Part shown: one piece after another, positions 37,582-45,080 of the stretch | Layout of the letters: every line of letters starts with the position of its first letter | Position numbering within the stretch: position 1 is the stretch's first letter | DNA from: Clostridium scatologenes | Lineage (GTDB): Bacteria; Bacillota; Clostridia; Clostridiales; Clostridiaceae | Reading direction: 5' to 3' | Assembly (NCBI RefSeq): GCF_000968375.1 | Contig: NZ_CP009933.1 | Coordinates: forward strand, 5,084,001-5,148,000 | DNA length: 64,000 nucleotides | Translations under genes and position numbers: made by a program | The notes under the pieces: model-generated | What the model was told of the DNA's origin: nothing | Databases searched by the model: none | Seen by the model: the letters and a program-made list of their open reading frames with translations, nothing else

Positions 37582-39315
37582 ATGTATAGTGCAATGTATG
37601 AAATAAGAGAATTTATACAGAATTTAATAGAGACAACAAGTTCTATTATTGAATTTGATATTTATGTTATGGATAGTCACTTAGTAAGAGTTGCTGCAAC
37701 TGGATTATTTAAGGAATCCATAGGACAAGCACTTCCAAAGGGGTGTGCCAACGATTATGTTATAGAGAATGGCCAGGTTTTAATTATAGATAGCCCTAAA
37801 GGTAATAAAATATGTGATACATGTCCCATTAAGACTTATGGAAAATGCTTTAATGAGTATTCTATAGCATATCCTATAAAAAATGATGGAAAATGCATTG
37901 GAGCTATTACTATTATGTCACTAACTTCCAAACTTAAAGAAAAACAGGTTAAAATAAGAAGTCAACTTATAACTTTTTTAGAAAGATTAGCAGAAAGTAT
38001 TTTAACTAAAATAAAAGAAAAAGAAACAAAGGATAGATTAATAACAGTTTTAAATTCTATAAGTGAGGGAGTTGTGCTTACAAGTTCCTCAGGAGAAATA
38101 CTTGTTTTCAACAGTGTAATGGAAGAAATTCTAAAACATAAGAATAACATAAAAGAAATTTTTGTGGAAAATAATTTTGAAAATATAATAAGTGATTTTA
38201 AAGAGGAAGCTGATAAGGAATTGGAGGTTATTTTAAGAGCTGCAATTCCTAATAATAGAATGTTTGTAAGCGTAAAATTCATAAATAACAGTAATGAAAA
38301 GACAGATATTCTTTTTATATTTAAACATAAAAAAGAATTGAGTAATATAGCATATAAACTTTTAGCTGATGCTTCACATTTAAATATAAATCTTGACAGT
38401 ATAAAGGGTAATAGTAAGTTAATTAATCAAACTAAAAGTCTTGCTACACAGGCGGCAAAATATGAATCTAATATTTTAATTTTAGGGGAAAGTGGTACAG
38501 GAAAAGAAGTATTTGCACGAGCTATTCATAAAATGAGTAAAAGAAAAGAAGAGCCTTTTATAGCTATTAATTGTGCTGCAATACCTGAAAATCTTCTTGA
38601 AAGTGAACTTTTTGGATATGAAAGTGGTGCTTTTACAGGTGCAAATAAGGGTGGAAAGCCGGGCAAATTTGAACTTGCTAACGGAGGAACTATTTTTCTT
38701 GACGAAGTTGGAGATTTATCATTACATTTGCAGCCTAAATTACTTAGGGTTATAGAGCAAGGACAATTGGAAAGGGTAGGAGGAGTAAAGTCCATAAAAT
38801 TGGATGTGAGAATAATTTCAGCTACTAATAAGGATCTTGAAGCTATGGTGAAAAAGGGAGAGTTCAGAGAAGATTTTTTTTATAGATTATGTGTAATACC
38901 AATAATGATACCTCCCCTTAGAAAAAGATTAGAGGATATAATTTTACTTGCAGAGTATTTTCTTGATAAGTATAATAAAAAATTAAATAAAAATATACTT
39001 GGGATATCGGAAGAAGTAAAAAAGCAATTATTATTATATGATTGGCCAGGAAATGTAAGGGAGCTGGAGAATGTTCTTGAGTATTCTGTCAATATGGAAA
39101 ATAAAGATATACTCACATTGTCATGTATTCCTAAAAAAATAAGTGAAGAAAAAAAAGAAATTCAATATAATAATTTAGAATCAATAAGAAAAAAATGTCT
39201 TGAGAAATTAATAATTAAACATGGTAGTACTCTTGCAGGTAAACAAAAAATTGCAGAAGAATTAGGAATAAGTCTATCTACATTATATAGAGATATAAAA
39301 AAATATAATTTATAA
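37582..39315 (+). CDS. Sigma-54-dependent transcriptional activator
   Basis: A 577-residue bacterial enhancer-binding protein. Residues 1-150 are a sensor of GAF/PocR-like pattern with clustered cysteines (CDTCPIKTYGKC, about residues 73-84) that could bind a metal or sense redox state. Residues 155-250 are PAS-like. Residues 275-510 are the AAA+ domain with Walker A GESGTGKE, the sigma-54-contacting GAFTGA loop, Walker B IFLDEVGDL and an R-finger region. The C-terminal 45 residues are a Fis-type HTH (AEELGISLSTLYRDIKKYNL). It reads toward a consensus -24/-12 promoter 180 bases downstream and is therefore the likely activator of the hydrolase-permease genes. The inducer is unknown; an amino acid or amine is plausible from the targets. 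Confidence 0.9.
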   Translation: MYSAMYEIREFIQNLIETTSSIIEFDIYVMDSHLVRVAATGLFKESIGQALPKGCANDYVIENGQVLIIDSPKGNKICDTCPIKTYGKCFNEYSIAYPIKNDGKCIGAITIMSLTSKLKEKQVKIRSQLITFLERLAESILTKIKEKETKDRLITVLNSISEGVVLTSSSGEILVFNSVMEEILKHKNNIKEIFVENNFENIISDFKEEADKELEVILRAAIPNNRMFVSVKFINNSNEKTDILFIFKHKKELSNIAYKLLADASHLNINLDSIKGNSKLINQTKSLATQAAKYESNILILGESGTGKEVFARAIHKMSKRKEEPFIAINCAAIPENLLESELFGYESGAFTGANKGGKPGKFELANGGTIFLDEVGDLSLHLQPKLLRVIEQGQLERVGGVKSIKLDVRIISATNKDLEAMVKKGEFREDFFYRLCVIPIMIPPLRKRLEDIILLAEYFLDKYNKKLNKNILGISEEVKKQLLLYDWPGNVRELENVLEYSVNMENKDILTLSCIPKKISEEKKEIQYNNLESIRKKCLEKLIIKHGSTLAGKQKIAEELGISLSTLYRDIKKYNL

Positions 39316-39340
39316 AATTCAATATGAGTTCAAAATGAAA

Positions 39341-39367
39341 AATCTATTGTCAAAATGACAATAGATT
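39341..39367 (+). promoter_or_regulatory. Palindrome, candidate upstream activator site and terminator
   Basis: Perfect 12-bp arms aatctattgtca (39341-39352) and tgacaatagatt (39356-39367) around AAA, followed by TTTT. As RNA it could terminate the regulator gene. As DNA its TTGTCA-n3-TGACAA core recurs in part at 39416-39438 (two TGACA half-sites), 50-150 bases upstream of the -24/-12 promoter, where enhancer-binding proteins bind. Confidence 0.5.
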
Positions 39368-39490
39368 TTTGTTGCAAAATGACGGGAAAATGCGATATTA
39401 TATAGACGTATTATTAAAATGACAATTCATTTTGACAATAATAATTAAAAAATAGTGTTGCATATGTTCAAAATTTCAGAAAGTTAATTG

Positions 39491-39506
39491 TGGCATGTTT
39501 ATTGCT
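39491..39506 (+). promoter_or_regulatory. Sigma-54 (-24/-12) promoter
   Basis: TGGCATGTTTATTGCT has GG at 39492-39493 and GC at 39504-39505 with exactly 10 bases between, matching the TGGCAC-n5-TTGCW consensus. It lies about 110 bases upstream of the hydrolase gene. Confidence 0.85.
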
Positions 39507-39613
39507 ATTATATATTGTGAAGATTCTAAAAAAAGTCAAAAGGGGGAAGAGACTGAATTATCTATAATTCAATTAAAATATGAATTTTCATTGATAATAT
39601 AGGAGGAATAAAT

Positions 39614-40399
39614 ATGAAACCAGTTATAGGCATATGTGCAGATTATTCTTATGGATTGAATGGAGTTTATGAAGGGTTCGGATGTGGATTTGATTACCAA
39701 ATTGCTGCCAATGATTATGTTAAGGTAGTTGAAAAGGCAGGTGGAATTCCTGTAATTATTCCAGTGTTTAATGATTTGAATAACGTTGGAAATGTTATTG
39801 ATATTGTGGATGGTATAATTTTTGCAGGTGGAGCAGATATTGAACCAAAGCATTATGGACAATACATAGGAACAAAAATAGGAAAAATAATTCCAGAAAG
39901 AGATAAACAGGAATTGCAATTAGCAAAGAATATTATTGAAAATACTGAAATTCCTATTTTAGGTGTTTGCAGAGGATATCAACTTTTAAATGTAGTCTGT
40001 GGAGGAACTCTTTATCAGGATTTATCTGAAATTCCATTAGAATTAAGAAATAATAAAATTATAAATCATTCAATGAAGGGGTCACCAAAATATAACCCGG
40101 TGCATGAAGTTGAGATTAATGAAAAAAGTAGATTTTATAGAATTTTTAATAAAAAAACTATGAGCGTGAATTCTTATCATCATCAGGCAATAAAGGATCT
40201 AGCTGACAATTTTAATGTTTCTACTATATCACCAGATGGAATAGTTGAAGCTATAGAATTAAAAAGTGAAAATAGATTTGTTGTAGGTGTACAATGGCAT
40301 CCTGAAATGTTAAGTGAATGCAATGATGAACAACTTTTGATATTTAAAGCACTTATAAATGCTTGTAAGGAATATAAAATACTTCATTGTGCTAGTTAA
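39614..40399 (+). CDS. Gamma-glutamyl-GABA hydrolase-like (peptidase C26)
   Basis: A 261-residue class I glutamine-amidotransferase fold protein of the PuuD type. It opens KPVIGICADYSYG and has ANDYVKVVEKAGGIPVIIP, GIIFAGGADIEP, the nucleophile-elbow GVCRGYQLLNVVCGG (Cys about 119) and the catalytic His-Glu segment VQWHPE near residue 230. PuuD releases GABA from gamma-glutamyl-GABA in putrescine breakdown; other members hydrolyse related gamma-glutamyl amides. A TAGGAGGA site precedes the ATG. The sigma-54 promoter upstream and the permease downstream suggest an inducible pathway for using an amine or gamma-glutamyl compound as nitrogen source (inference). The other puu genes are not in this window. 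Confidence 0.82.
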   Translation: MKPVIGICADYSYGLNGVYEGFGCGFDYQIAANDYVKVVEKAGGIPVIIPVFNDLNNVGNVIDIVDGIIFAGGADIEPKHYGQYIGTKIGKIIPERDKQELQLAKNIIENTEIPILGVCRGYQLLNVVCGGTLYQDLSEIPLELRNNKIINHSMKGSPKYNPVHEVEINEKSRFYRIFNKKTMSVNSYHHQAIKDLADNFNVSTISPDGIVEAIELKSENRFVVGVQWHPEMLSECNDEQLLIFKALINACKEYKILHCAS

Positions 40400-40481
40400 T
40401 CTAATTGGAATCACTTTATAATTGCAAATAATATAAACAATTAACTGAATGAAATATTTTAGATTTAAGGTGGTTAAAAGT

Positions 40482-41891
40482 ATGAGCGATAAAAATAATG
40501 GTTCGCATGAAAATCTTGAACGTGGATTAGAAGAAAGACATATTCAAATGATAGCGTTGGGTGGCGCAATAGGCGTTGGCTTGTTCTTAGGATCAGCAAC
40601 TACTATTAAAATGGCAGGACCTGCAATTTTGCTATCATATTTAGCTGGAGGAATTATCTTATTTATTATTATGCGCGCACTTGGTGAAATGGCAGTTGAA
40701 CATCCAGTTGCAGGTTCATTTAGCGCTTATGCTAATGAATATATGGGACCACTTGCTGGATATTTAACAGGATGGACTTATTGGTTAAATTGGATTTCAT
40801 GTTGTATGGCGGAAGTTACTGCAATAGGAATTTATATTAATTTCTGGTTTCCATCTATCCCTAAATGGATATCAGCGTTAGTAACTCTCGTTGTTATGGT
40901 ATGTATAAACTTAGTTGCAGTAAAAGCTTTTGGAGAATGTGAATTTTGGTTTGCTCTTATAAAAGTCGTTGCTATTATTGCCATGATTATTATAGGTGTA
41001 ATTATGATTGTAACGGGAATAGGTAATGCAGGAAAGCCTATAGGTATTTCAAATTTATGGATTAATGGTGGATTTTTCCCTAATGGAATAAAAGGACCTG
41101 TAAGCGCGTTAGCATTGGTTACTTTTGCATTCTTTGGTACCGAACTTATAGGTATTACTGCTGGTGAAGCAAAAAATCCAGAAAAAACTATACCATCCGC
41201 TATTAATAAAGTTTTCTGGAGAATTTGTATATTTTATGTAGGAGCATTAACAGTAATCATGTGTCTTTATCCATGGAATAAAATAGGGGTAATTGGAAGT
41301 CCATTTGTTTTGACATTTAGTAAACTTGGTATTAAATCTGCAGCTGGAATTATAAACTTTGTTGTATTGACAGCAGCATTTTCTGGATGTAATAGTGGTA
41401 TTTATACAACAGGGCGTATGGTATATAATTTGTCGCTTCAAGGTTCAGCACCAAAAGTTTTTGGGAAAGTTAGTAAAAGACATGTTCCTATGAATGCAAT
41501 TTTGGCATCTTCAGCGTGTATGTTAATTGGTGTCGTGCTTAATTATTTTTTGCCAGGTAAGGTATTTTTATATCTTGCTAGTATTGCAACCTTTGCAGGT
41601 TTATTTGCATGGTTTATGATAGTATTAGTACAAATAAAGTTTAGAAAGAGTCTTACACCTGATCAAGTAAAAACATTAAAGTTTCCAATGAAGATGTATC
41701 CATATACAAATTATTTTGCTTTAGTATACTTGGTATTCGTATTTTTTATGATGGCTTTGAATCCTGATACGCTAATAGCAGTTATTGTAGGACCAATTTG
41801 GCTTATAGGTTTGACTGTTTGCTATTATGTATTTGGTCTTAATAAAAACAATTCTTCTAAAGAGGAAAGCAATTTTAAAGAAGGTTGCTAA
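40482..41891 (+). CDS. Amino acid permease (APC family)
   Basis: A 469-residue membrane protein with about 12 hydrophobic segments. The signature N-terminus LEERHIQMIALGGAIGVGLFLGSATTIKMAGPAIL is that of the amino acid transporter (AAT) subgroup that contains GabP, AroP and ProY. The conserved E-x-x-G segment TELIGITAGEAKNPEKTIPSAI is also present. ATG 40482 with TAAGGTGG 8 bases upstream is preferred to the ATG 33 bases earlier. It follows the hydrolase gene and shares its sigma-54 promoter, so it probably imports the same substrate class. The substrate is not determinable from sequence. Confidence 0.85.
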   Translation: MSDKNNGSHENLERGLEERHIQMIALGGAIGVGLFLGSATTIKMAGPAILLSYLAGGIILFIIMRALGEMAVEHPVAGSFSAYANEYMGPLAGYLTGWTYWLNWISCCMAEVTAIGIYINFWFPSIPKWISALVTLVVMVCINLVAVKAFGECEFWFALIKVVAIIAMIIIGVIMIVTGIGNAGKPIGISNLWINGGFFPNGIKGPVSALALVTFAFFGTELIGITAGEAKNPEKTIPSAINKVFWRICIFYVGALTVIMCLYPWNKIGVIGSPFVLTFSKLGIKSAAGIINFVVLTAAFSGCNSGIYTTGRMVYNLSLQGSAPKVFGKVSKRHVPMNAILASSACMLIGVVLNYFLPGKVFLYLASIATFAGLFAWFMIVLVQIKFRKSLTPDQVKTLKFPMKMYPYTNYFALVYLVFVFFMMALNPDTLIAVIVGPIWLIGLTVCYYVFGLNKNNSSKEESNFKEGC

Positions 41892-41910
41892 TTAAAAGTA
41901 CAAAATAAAA

Positions 41911-41944
41911 AGCTTGTTGTTACTTTGACAGCAAGCTTTTTTAA
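41911..41944 (+). terminator. Terminator shared by permease and merR genes
   Basis: A 29-base near-palindrome from aagcttgttgtt to gacagcaagctt (41911-41939), followed by a T run. A version differing at one base occurs reversed at 58082-58110. It lies between convergent genes and can serve both. Confidence 0.8.
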
Positions 41945-41972
41945 ATTTGAAAAAATAATGTTATAAATTATT

Positions 41973-42776
41973 CTATATTTTAATTGAAATTTCTGTAATA
42001 AAATTACTTTCATTATCTGTGTTTAGAATATCAACAATATAAATTTCATATATATCTTCAGAAATATTAAAACCATTTAAATTCATGTAGTTAAATAGAT
42101 TTTTATATGTAGTATCTAATGTATTATAAGATCCATAATGATAAGTACAAAGGTAATGTCCTGCAGGTTTTATTTTTAAATATTGATCTTTAAAAATGCT
42201 ATCTACTACTACAAACATTTCAGTATTTCTGTTTTTTTCGAAAGAATCATATTTTTCTATACATCCTACATCCCAAAAGCATGTATCTAAACAGTTTCCT
42301 ATATGTTCTTTTATTTTGGAAAGGGTCAAGTTAAAATCTTGCAATCCGTTAACACGTTGAACAGGTATTGAATATAGATATTTTTCAGGTACATACTTTA
42401 TGATAAATTCATCACTATTTTTTATATTATCTACTTGTTTTATTCGATTAAGGCTCTTTTGTAATCTCTTATTAATTGTTTCCAAATTAGCAATTTTATT
42501 TTGAATTTTGGAAATTTGATTTTCAAATAGAAGAATATTTTTTTCTAATGATCTCTGAGTAAGATGATTTTTAATTTCCTTTAAAGACATTCCTATTTCT
42601 TTGAGAGACAAAATTAGATATAAAAGTTCAAATTGATTCAAAAAATAATATCTATATCCGTTATTTGAATCTACATATTGTGGCTTTAAAATACCTATTT
42701 TGTCGTAAAAAAGAAGTGTTTGTTTAGTAATATTAAATATTTTACAAACTTGTCCAGATGTAAATTGCAATTCCAT
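41973..42776 (-). CDS. MerR family regulator with BmrR/GyrI-like effector domain
   Basis: A 267-residue regulator. Residues 1-70 are the MerR winged helix (FTSGQVCKIFNITKQTLLFYDKIGIL, NNGYRYY, LSLKEIGMSLKEI). Residues 75-115 are the dimerisation coiled coil. Residues 120-267 are a GyrI-like ligand domain (YVPEKYLYSIPVQRV, KPAGHYLCTYHYGSYNTLDTTYKNLFNYM, IYEIYIVDILNTDNE) as in BmrR, which binds aromatic cationic compounds. It is divergent from the electron-transfer operon, whose promoter has the 19-bp spacer and internal dyad that MerR proteins act on. It is therefore the likely activator of that operon, perhaps responding to a quinone-like or other aromatic molecule (inference). Confidence 0.85.
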   Translation of the reverse strand: MELQFTSGQVCKIFNITKQTLLFYDKIGILKPQYVDSNNGYRYYFLNQFELLYLILSLKEIGMSLKEIKNHLTQRSLEKNILLFENQISKIQNKIANLETINKRLQKSLNRIKQVDNIKNSDEFIIKYVPEKYLYSIPVQRVNGLQDFNLTLSKIKEHIGNCLDTCFWDVGCIEKYDSFEKNRNTEMFVVVDSIFKDQYLKIKPAGHYLCTYHYGSYNTLDTTYKNLFNYMNLNGFNISEDIYEIYIVDILNTDNESNFITEISIKI

Positions 42777-42820
42777 TTAAGTTCCTCCATAAATTTTAAT
42801 GATATTCTAATATTATTTTA

Positions 42821-42851
42821 TTGACTATATTTTAAGAATATAGTTTATACT
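42821..42851 (+). promoter_or_regulatory. MerR-type promoter of the electron-transfer operon
   Basis: TTGACT (42821-42826) and TATACT (42846-42851) are separated by 19 bases, the abnormal spacing of MerR-activated promoters. The dyad ACTATATT-n5-AATATAGT (42824-42844) fills the spacer. On the opposite strand TTGACA (42860-42855) and TATTCT (42837-42832), spaced 17 bases, would transcribe merR, so the operator overlaps both promoters. Confidence 0.75.
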
Positions 42852-42878
42852 TAACATTGTCAATATATTATCAATATT

Positions 42879-42963
42879 AGAAGAACTTATGCAGACGTAT
42901 AGTAGTACTTATCCCTCACTTGAAGAAAGTGGGGGTATTAGTAATGGTGTGAATGGGTTAAAT
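42879..42963 (+). repeat. Interspersed structured repeat, copy B
   Basis: AGAAGAACTTAT-n-CAG-n-CG at the start and GTGGGGG...TTAG-n-AATGGT later match the minus strand of 17028-17133 at about 30 of the first 37 positions; copy B lacks the middle hairpin. It has a ctcactt/aagtggg stem. It lies in the predicted 5' leader of the operon starting at 43133. No open frame is present. The rest of this intergenic region is AT-rich. Confidence 0.5.
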
Positions 42964-43132
42964 TAAAAATATTAGCTAAAAATGTAATATTGAGATGTTA
43001 AAACAAAGATTATTTTCTAAGTTTTGATTTAAATTTCATTGGAAAATGGAAACGTTTTTTGTTGGAATTTAGATATATAAGGAAATCACAATTTCCTAAT
43101 TTATTTGTATTAAAAGAGAGGGGGACATACTA

Positions 43133-45058
43133 ATGAGTCTAAGAAAGAAAGCGATTTGTTTCTTTGTATGTATGATGACTATTACTACCACAATTGGTTG
43201 TTCATCAGAAACTAAATCGGAAATCAAGTTTAAAGCAGGTACATATACTGGAACTGCAATTGGTCATAGTGGACCAGTAAAAGTTGAGACAAAATTTAGT
43301 GATAACAAAATTGAATCTGTAAAAGTATTGGAAAGTTCTGAAACAGCTGGAATAAAAAATGCTGTAAATGAAAAAATGCCTAAAAAAATTGTTAATGATC
43401 AAAGTCTTGAAGTAGACATAGTATCAGGAGCAACAAGTGCAAGTGAGGCTGTTCTTAATGCTGTTGGAGATTGTGCAAAGCAAGCAGGAATGGATCCAGA
43501 GAAACTAAAAATAAAAAAACCAAAACCTAATGCTGGAAAAACAGAGAATATGTCTGTAGATGTAGTTGTTGTTGGTGCAGGAGCATCAGGTACTTCAGCA
43601 GCACTTGCAGCAGTTGATTCAGGATCTAATGTACTTATGATAGAGAAAACATCTATACCAGCAGGTGCAGGTACTATGGCAGGAGGAATGTTTTCAAATG
43701 GTAGTTCACTGCAAAAATCAGCTGGAGTGCCAGATCTTTCAGAGTGGCTATATAAGAAATATATGGAAAACAGTAATAATAGGGCTAATGGTAATCTTGT
43801 AAGAGCAATTATAGATAAATCAGGTTCTACTGTTGATTGGCTTATAAAAAATGGTTGTAATTTAACTCTAGTAGATCCAGGCATAGGTGGACAACCACCT
43901 CATATAAATGATCCTAAAGAATTTGTAGGTTATACAGATGGAGGATACAAAGCTATTACTAATTTACAAGAGTCCATTAAGAAAAAAGGTGGAAAAATAT
44001 TATTTGATACAACAGGTGAGCAGCTTATAAAAAATAAGCAAGGCGAAATAACAGGAGTTATTGCTGAACAAATAGATGGTAAAAAATTAAACATTTCAGC
44101 AAAATCTGTTGTTATTGCAACTGGCGGTTATGGTGGTAATGCTGAAATGATAAAGAAAAATTTTGGTGAAAAAGCAGGTTCAGGTGCAATTAATTCTGTT
44201 AAAGGTGATGGTATAAAAATGGCCTGGAAGGCAGGTGCAGCAGAGTCAGGAAACTATGTAGGACAATTCTTCTTTATAAATGCAGCTCCTGAAGGACAGA
44301 AGATGAAAACAGCTGGTGATGTATGGAGATTAGGAAGTTATCCATTTTTATGGGTAAATAGAGATGGAAAACGATTCTGTAATGAGGAATCTATTTATGA
44401 ATATGCAGCAGCAGGAAATATTTTATATGAGCAACCAGATGGTATGGCATGGGTTATATTTAATCAGGATACTGTTGATTTGATAAAACAAAAAGGTACT
44501 ATTGCTTTGGATGATATTTATGGCAGATGGAAGAATAATCCTCAGAAATATATGGAATTCAATGCACCTGTTGATACAGTAGAACTTAATAATTCTCAAG
44601 AAACTCCATATGATTTAACACCTTTTCTTGAAGAAGGTATAAAAACAGGTGAAGTTGTTAAGGGAAGCACTTTTGAAGAATTAGGACAAAAATCAAAGAT
44701 GGACAAACAAACTTTTGATATTACAATGAAAAAATATACAGAAAGCATTGCTAATAGAAAAGACAATCAATTCTTTAAAGATCCAAAGTATTTATATAAC
44801 TTGGACAAAGGACCTTATTATGCTATGAAGATTACTACAAGATTACTTGGAACATTAGGTGGCGTTAAGGTTGATGAAAATATTCAAGCAGTGGATATAA
44901 AGGATAAACCTATTCCAGGACTTTGGGTTGCAGGAGCAGATGCTGGTGGAGCGTATGGAAATAGCTATGTTATGTTTGAAGGTGGTACCCTTGGATATGC
45001 ATATAATACTGGTCGTATAGCAGGTGAAAATGCAGCTAAACACGCATTAGGTAAGTAA
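43133..45058 (+). CDS. Secreted FMN-binding/FAD reductase lipoprotein (FrdA/UrdA-like)
   Basis: A 641-residue lipoprotein. The signal peptide ends in a lipobox (TTIGCS, Cys about 23). Residues 35-125 are an FMN-binding domain with the ApbE target motif VSGATSASEAVLNAV, whose Ser/Thr would carry covalent FMN. Residues 140-640 are an FAD-binding 2 (flavocytochrome c type) domain: DVVVVGAGASGTSAALAAVDSG, GAGTMAGGMFSNG, VVIATGGYGGNAEMI and PIPGLWVAGADAGGAYGNSY. Such proteins accept electrons from a membrane quinone pool and reduce an external organic acceptor. The usual H-G-x-N-R-x-G-G substrate-Arg motif is replaced by GNSYVMFEGG, so fumarate or urocanate may not be the acceptor. It is the first gene of the operon behind the MerR-type promoter. 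Confidence 0.85.
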   Translation: MSLRKKAICFFVCMMTITTTIGCSSETKSEIKFKAGTYTGTAIGHSGPVKVETKFSDNKIESVKVLESSETAGIKNAVNEKMPKKIVNDQSLEVDIVSGATSASEAVLNAVGDCAKQAGMDPEKLKIKKPKPNAGKTENMSVDVVVVGAGASGTSAALAAVDSGSNVLMIEKTSIPAGAGTMAGGMFSNGSSLQKSAGVPDLSEWLYKKYMENSNNRANGNLVRAIIDKSGSTVDWLIKNGCNLTLVDPGIGGQPPHINDPKEFVGYTDGGYKAITNLQESIKKKGGKILFDTTGEQLIKNKQGEITGVIAEQIDGKKLNISAKSVVIATGGYGGNAEMIKKNFGEKAGSGAINSVKGDGIKMAWKAGAAESGNYVGQFFFINAAPEGQKMKTAGDVWRLGSYPFLWVNRDGKRFCNEESIYEYAAAGNILYEQPDGMAWVIFNQDTVDLIKQKGTIALDDIYGRWKNNPQKYMEFNAPVDTVELNNSQETPYDLTPFLEEGIKTGEVVKGSTFEELGQKSKMDKQTFDITMKKYTESIANRKDNQFFKDPKYLYNLDKGPYYAMKITTRLLGTLGGVKVDENIQAVDIKDKPIPGLWVAGADAGGAYGNSYVMFEGGTLGYAYNTGRIAGENAAKHALGK

Positions 45059-45080
45059 ATGGAAAGAGAGGTAGAATGTT

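Noticed and set aside
42879..42963. Riboswitch or T-box in the electron transfer operon leader
   Set aside because: Its clear similarity to a sequence downstream of an unrelated collagen gene fits a dispersed repeat better than a gene-specific riboswitch.
43133..45058. PplA-type flavinylated lipoprotein with two FMN-binding domains only
   Set aside because: Only one FMN-binding domain is present and it is fused to a large FAD-binding reductase domain, so it is the extracellular reductase type.
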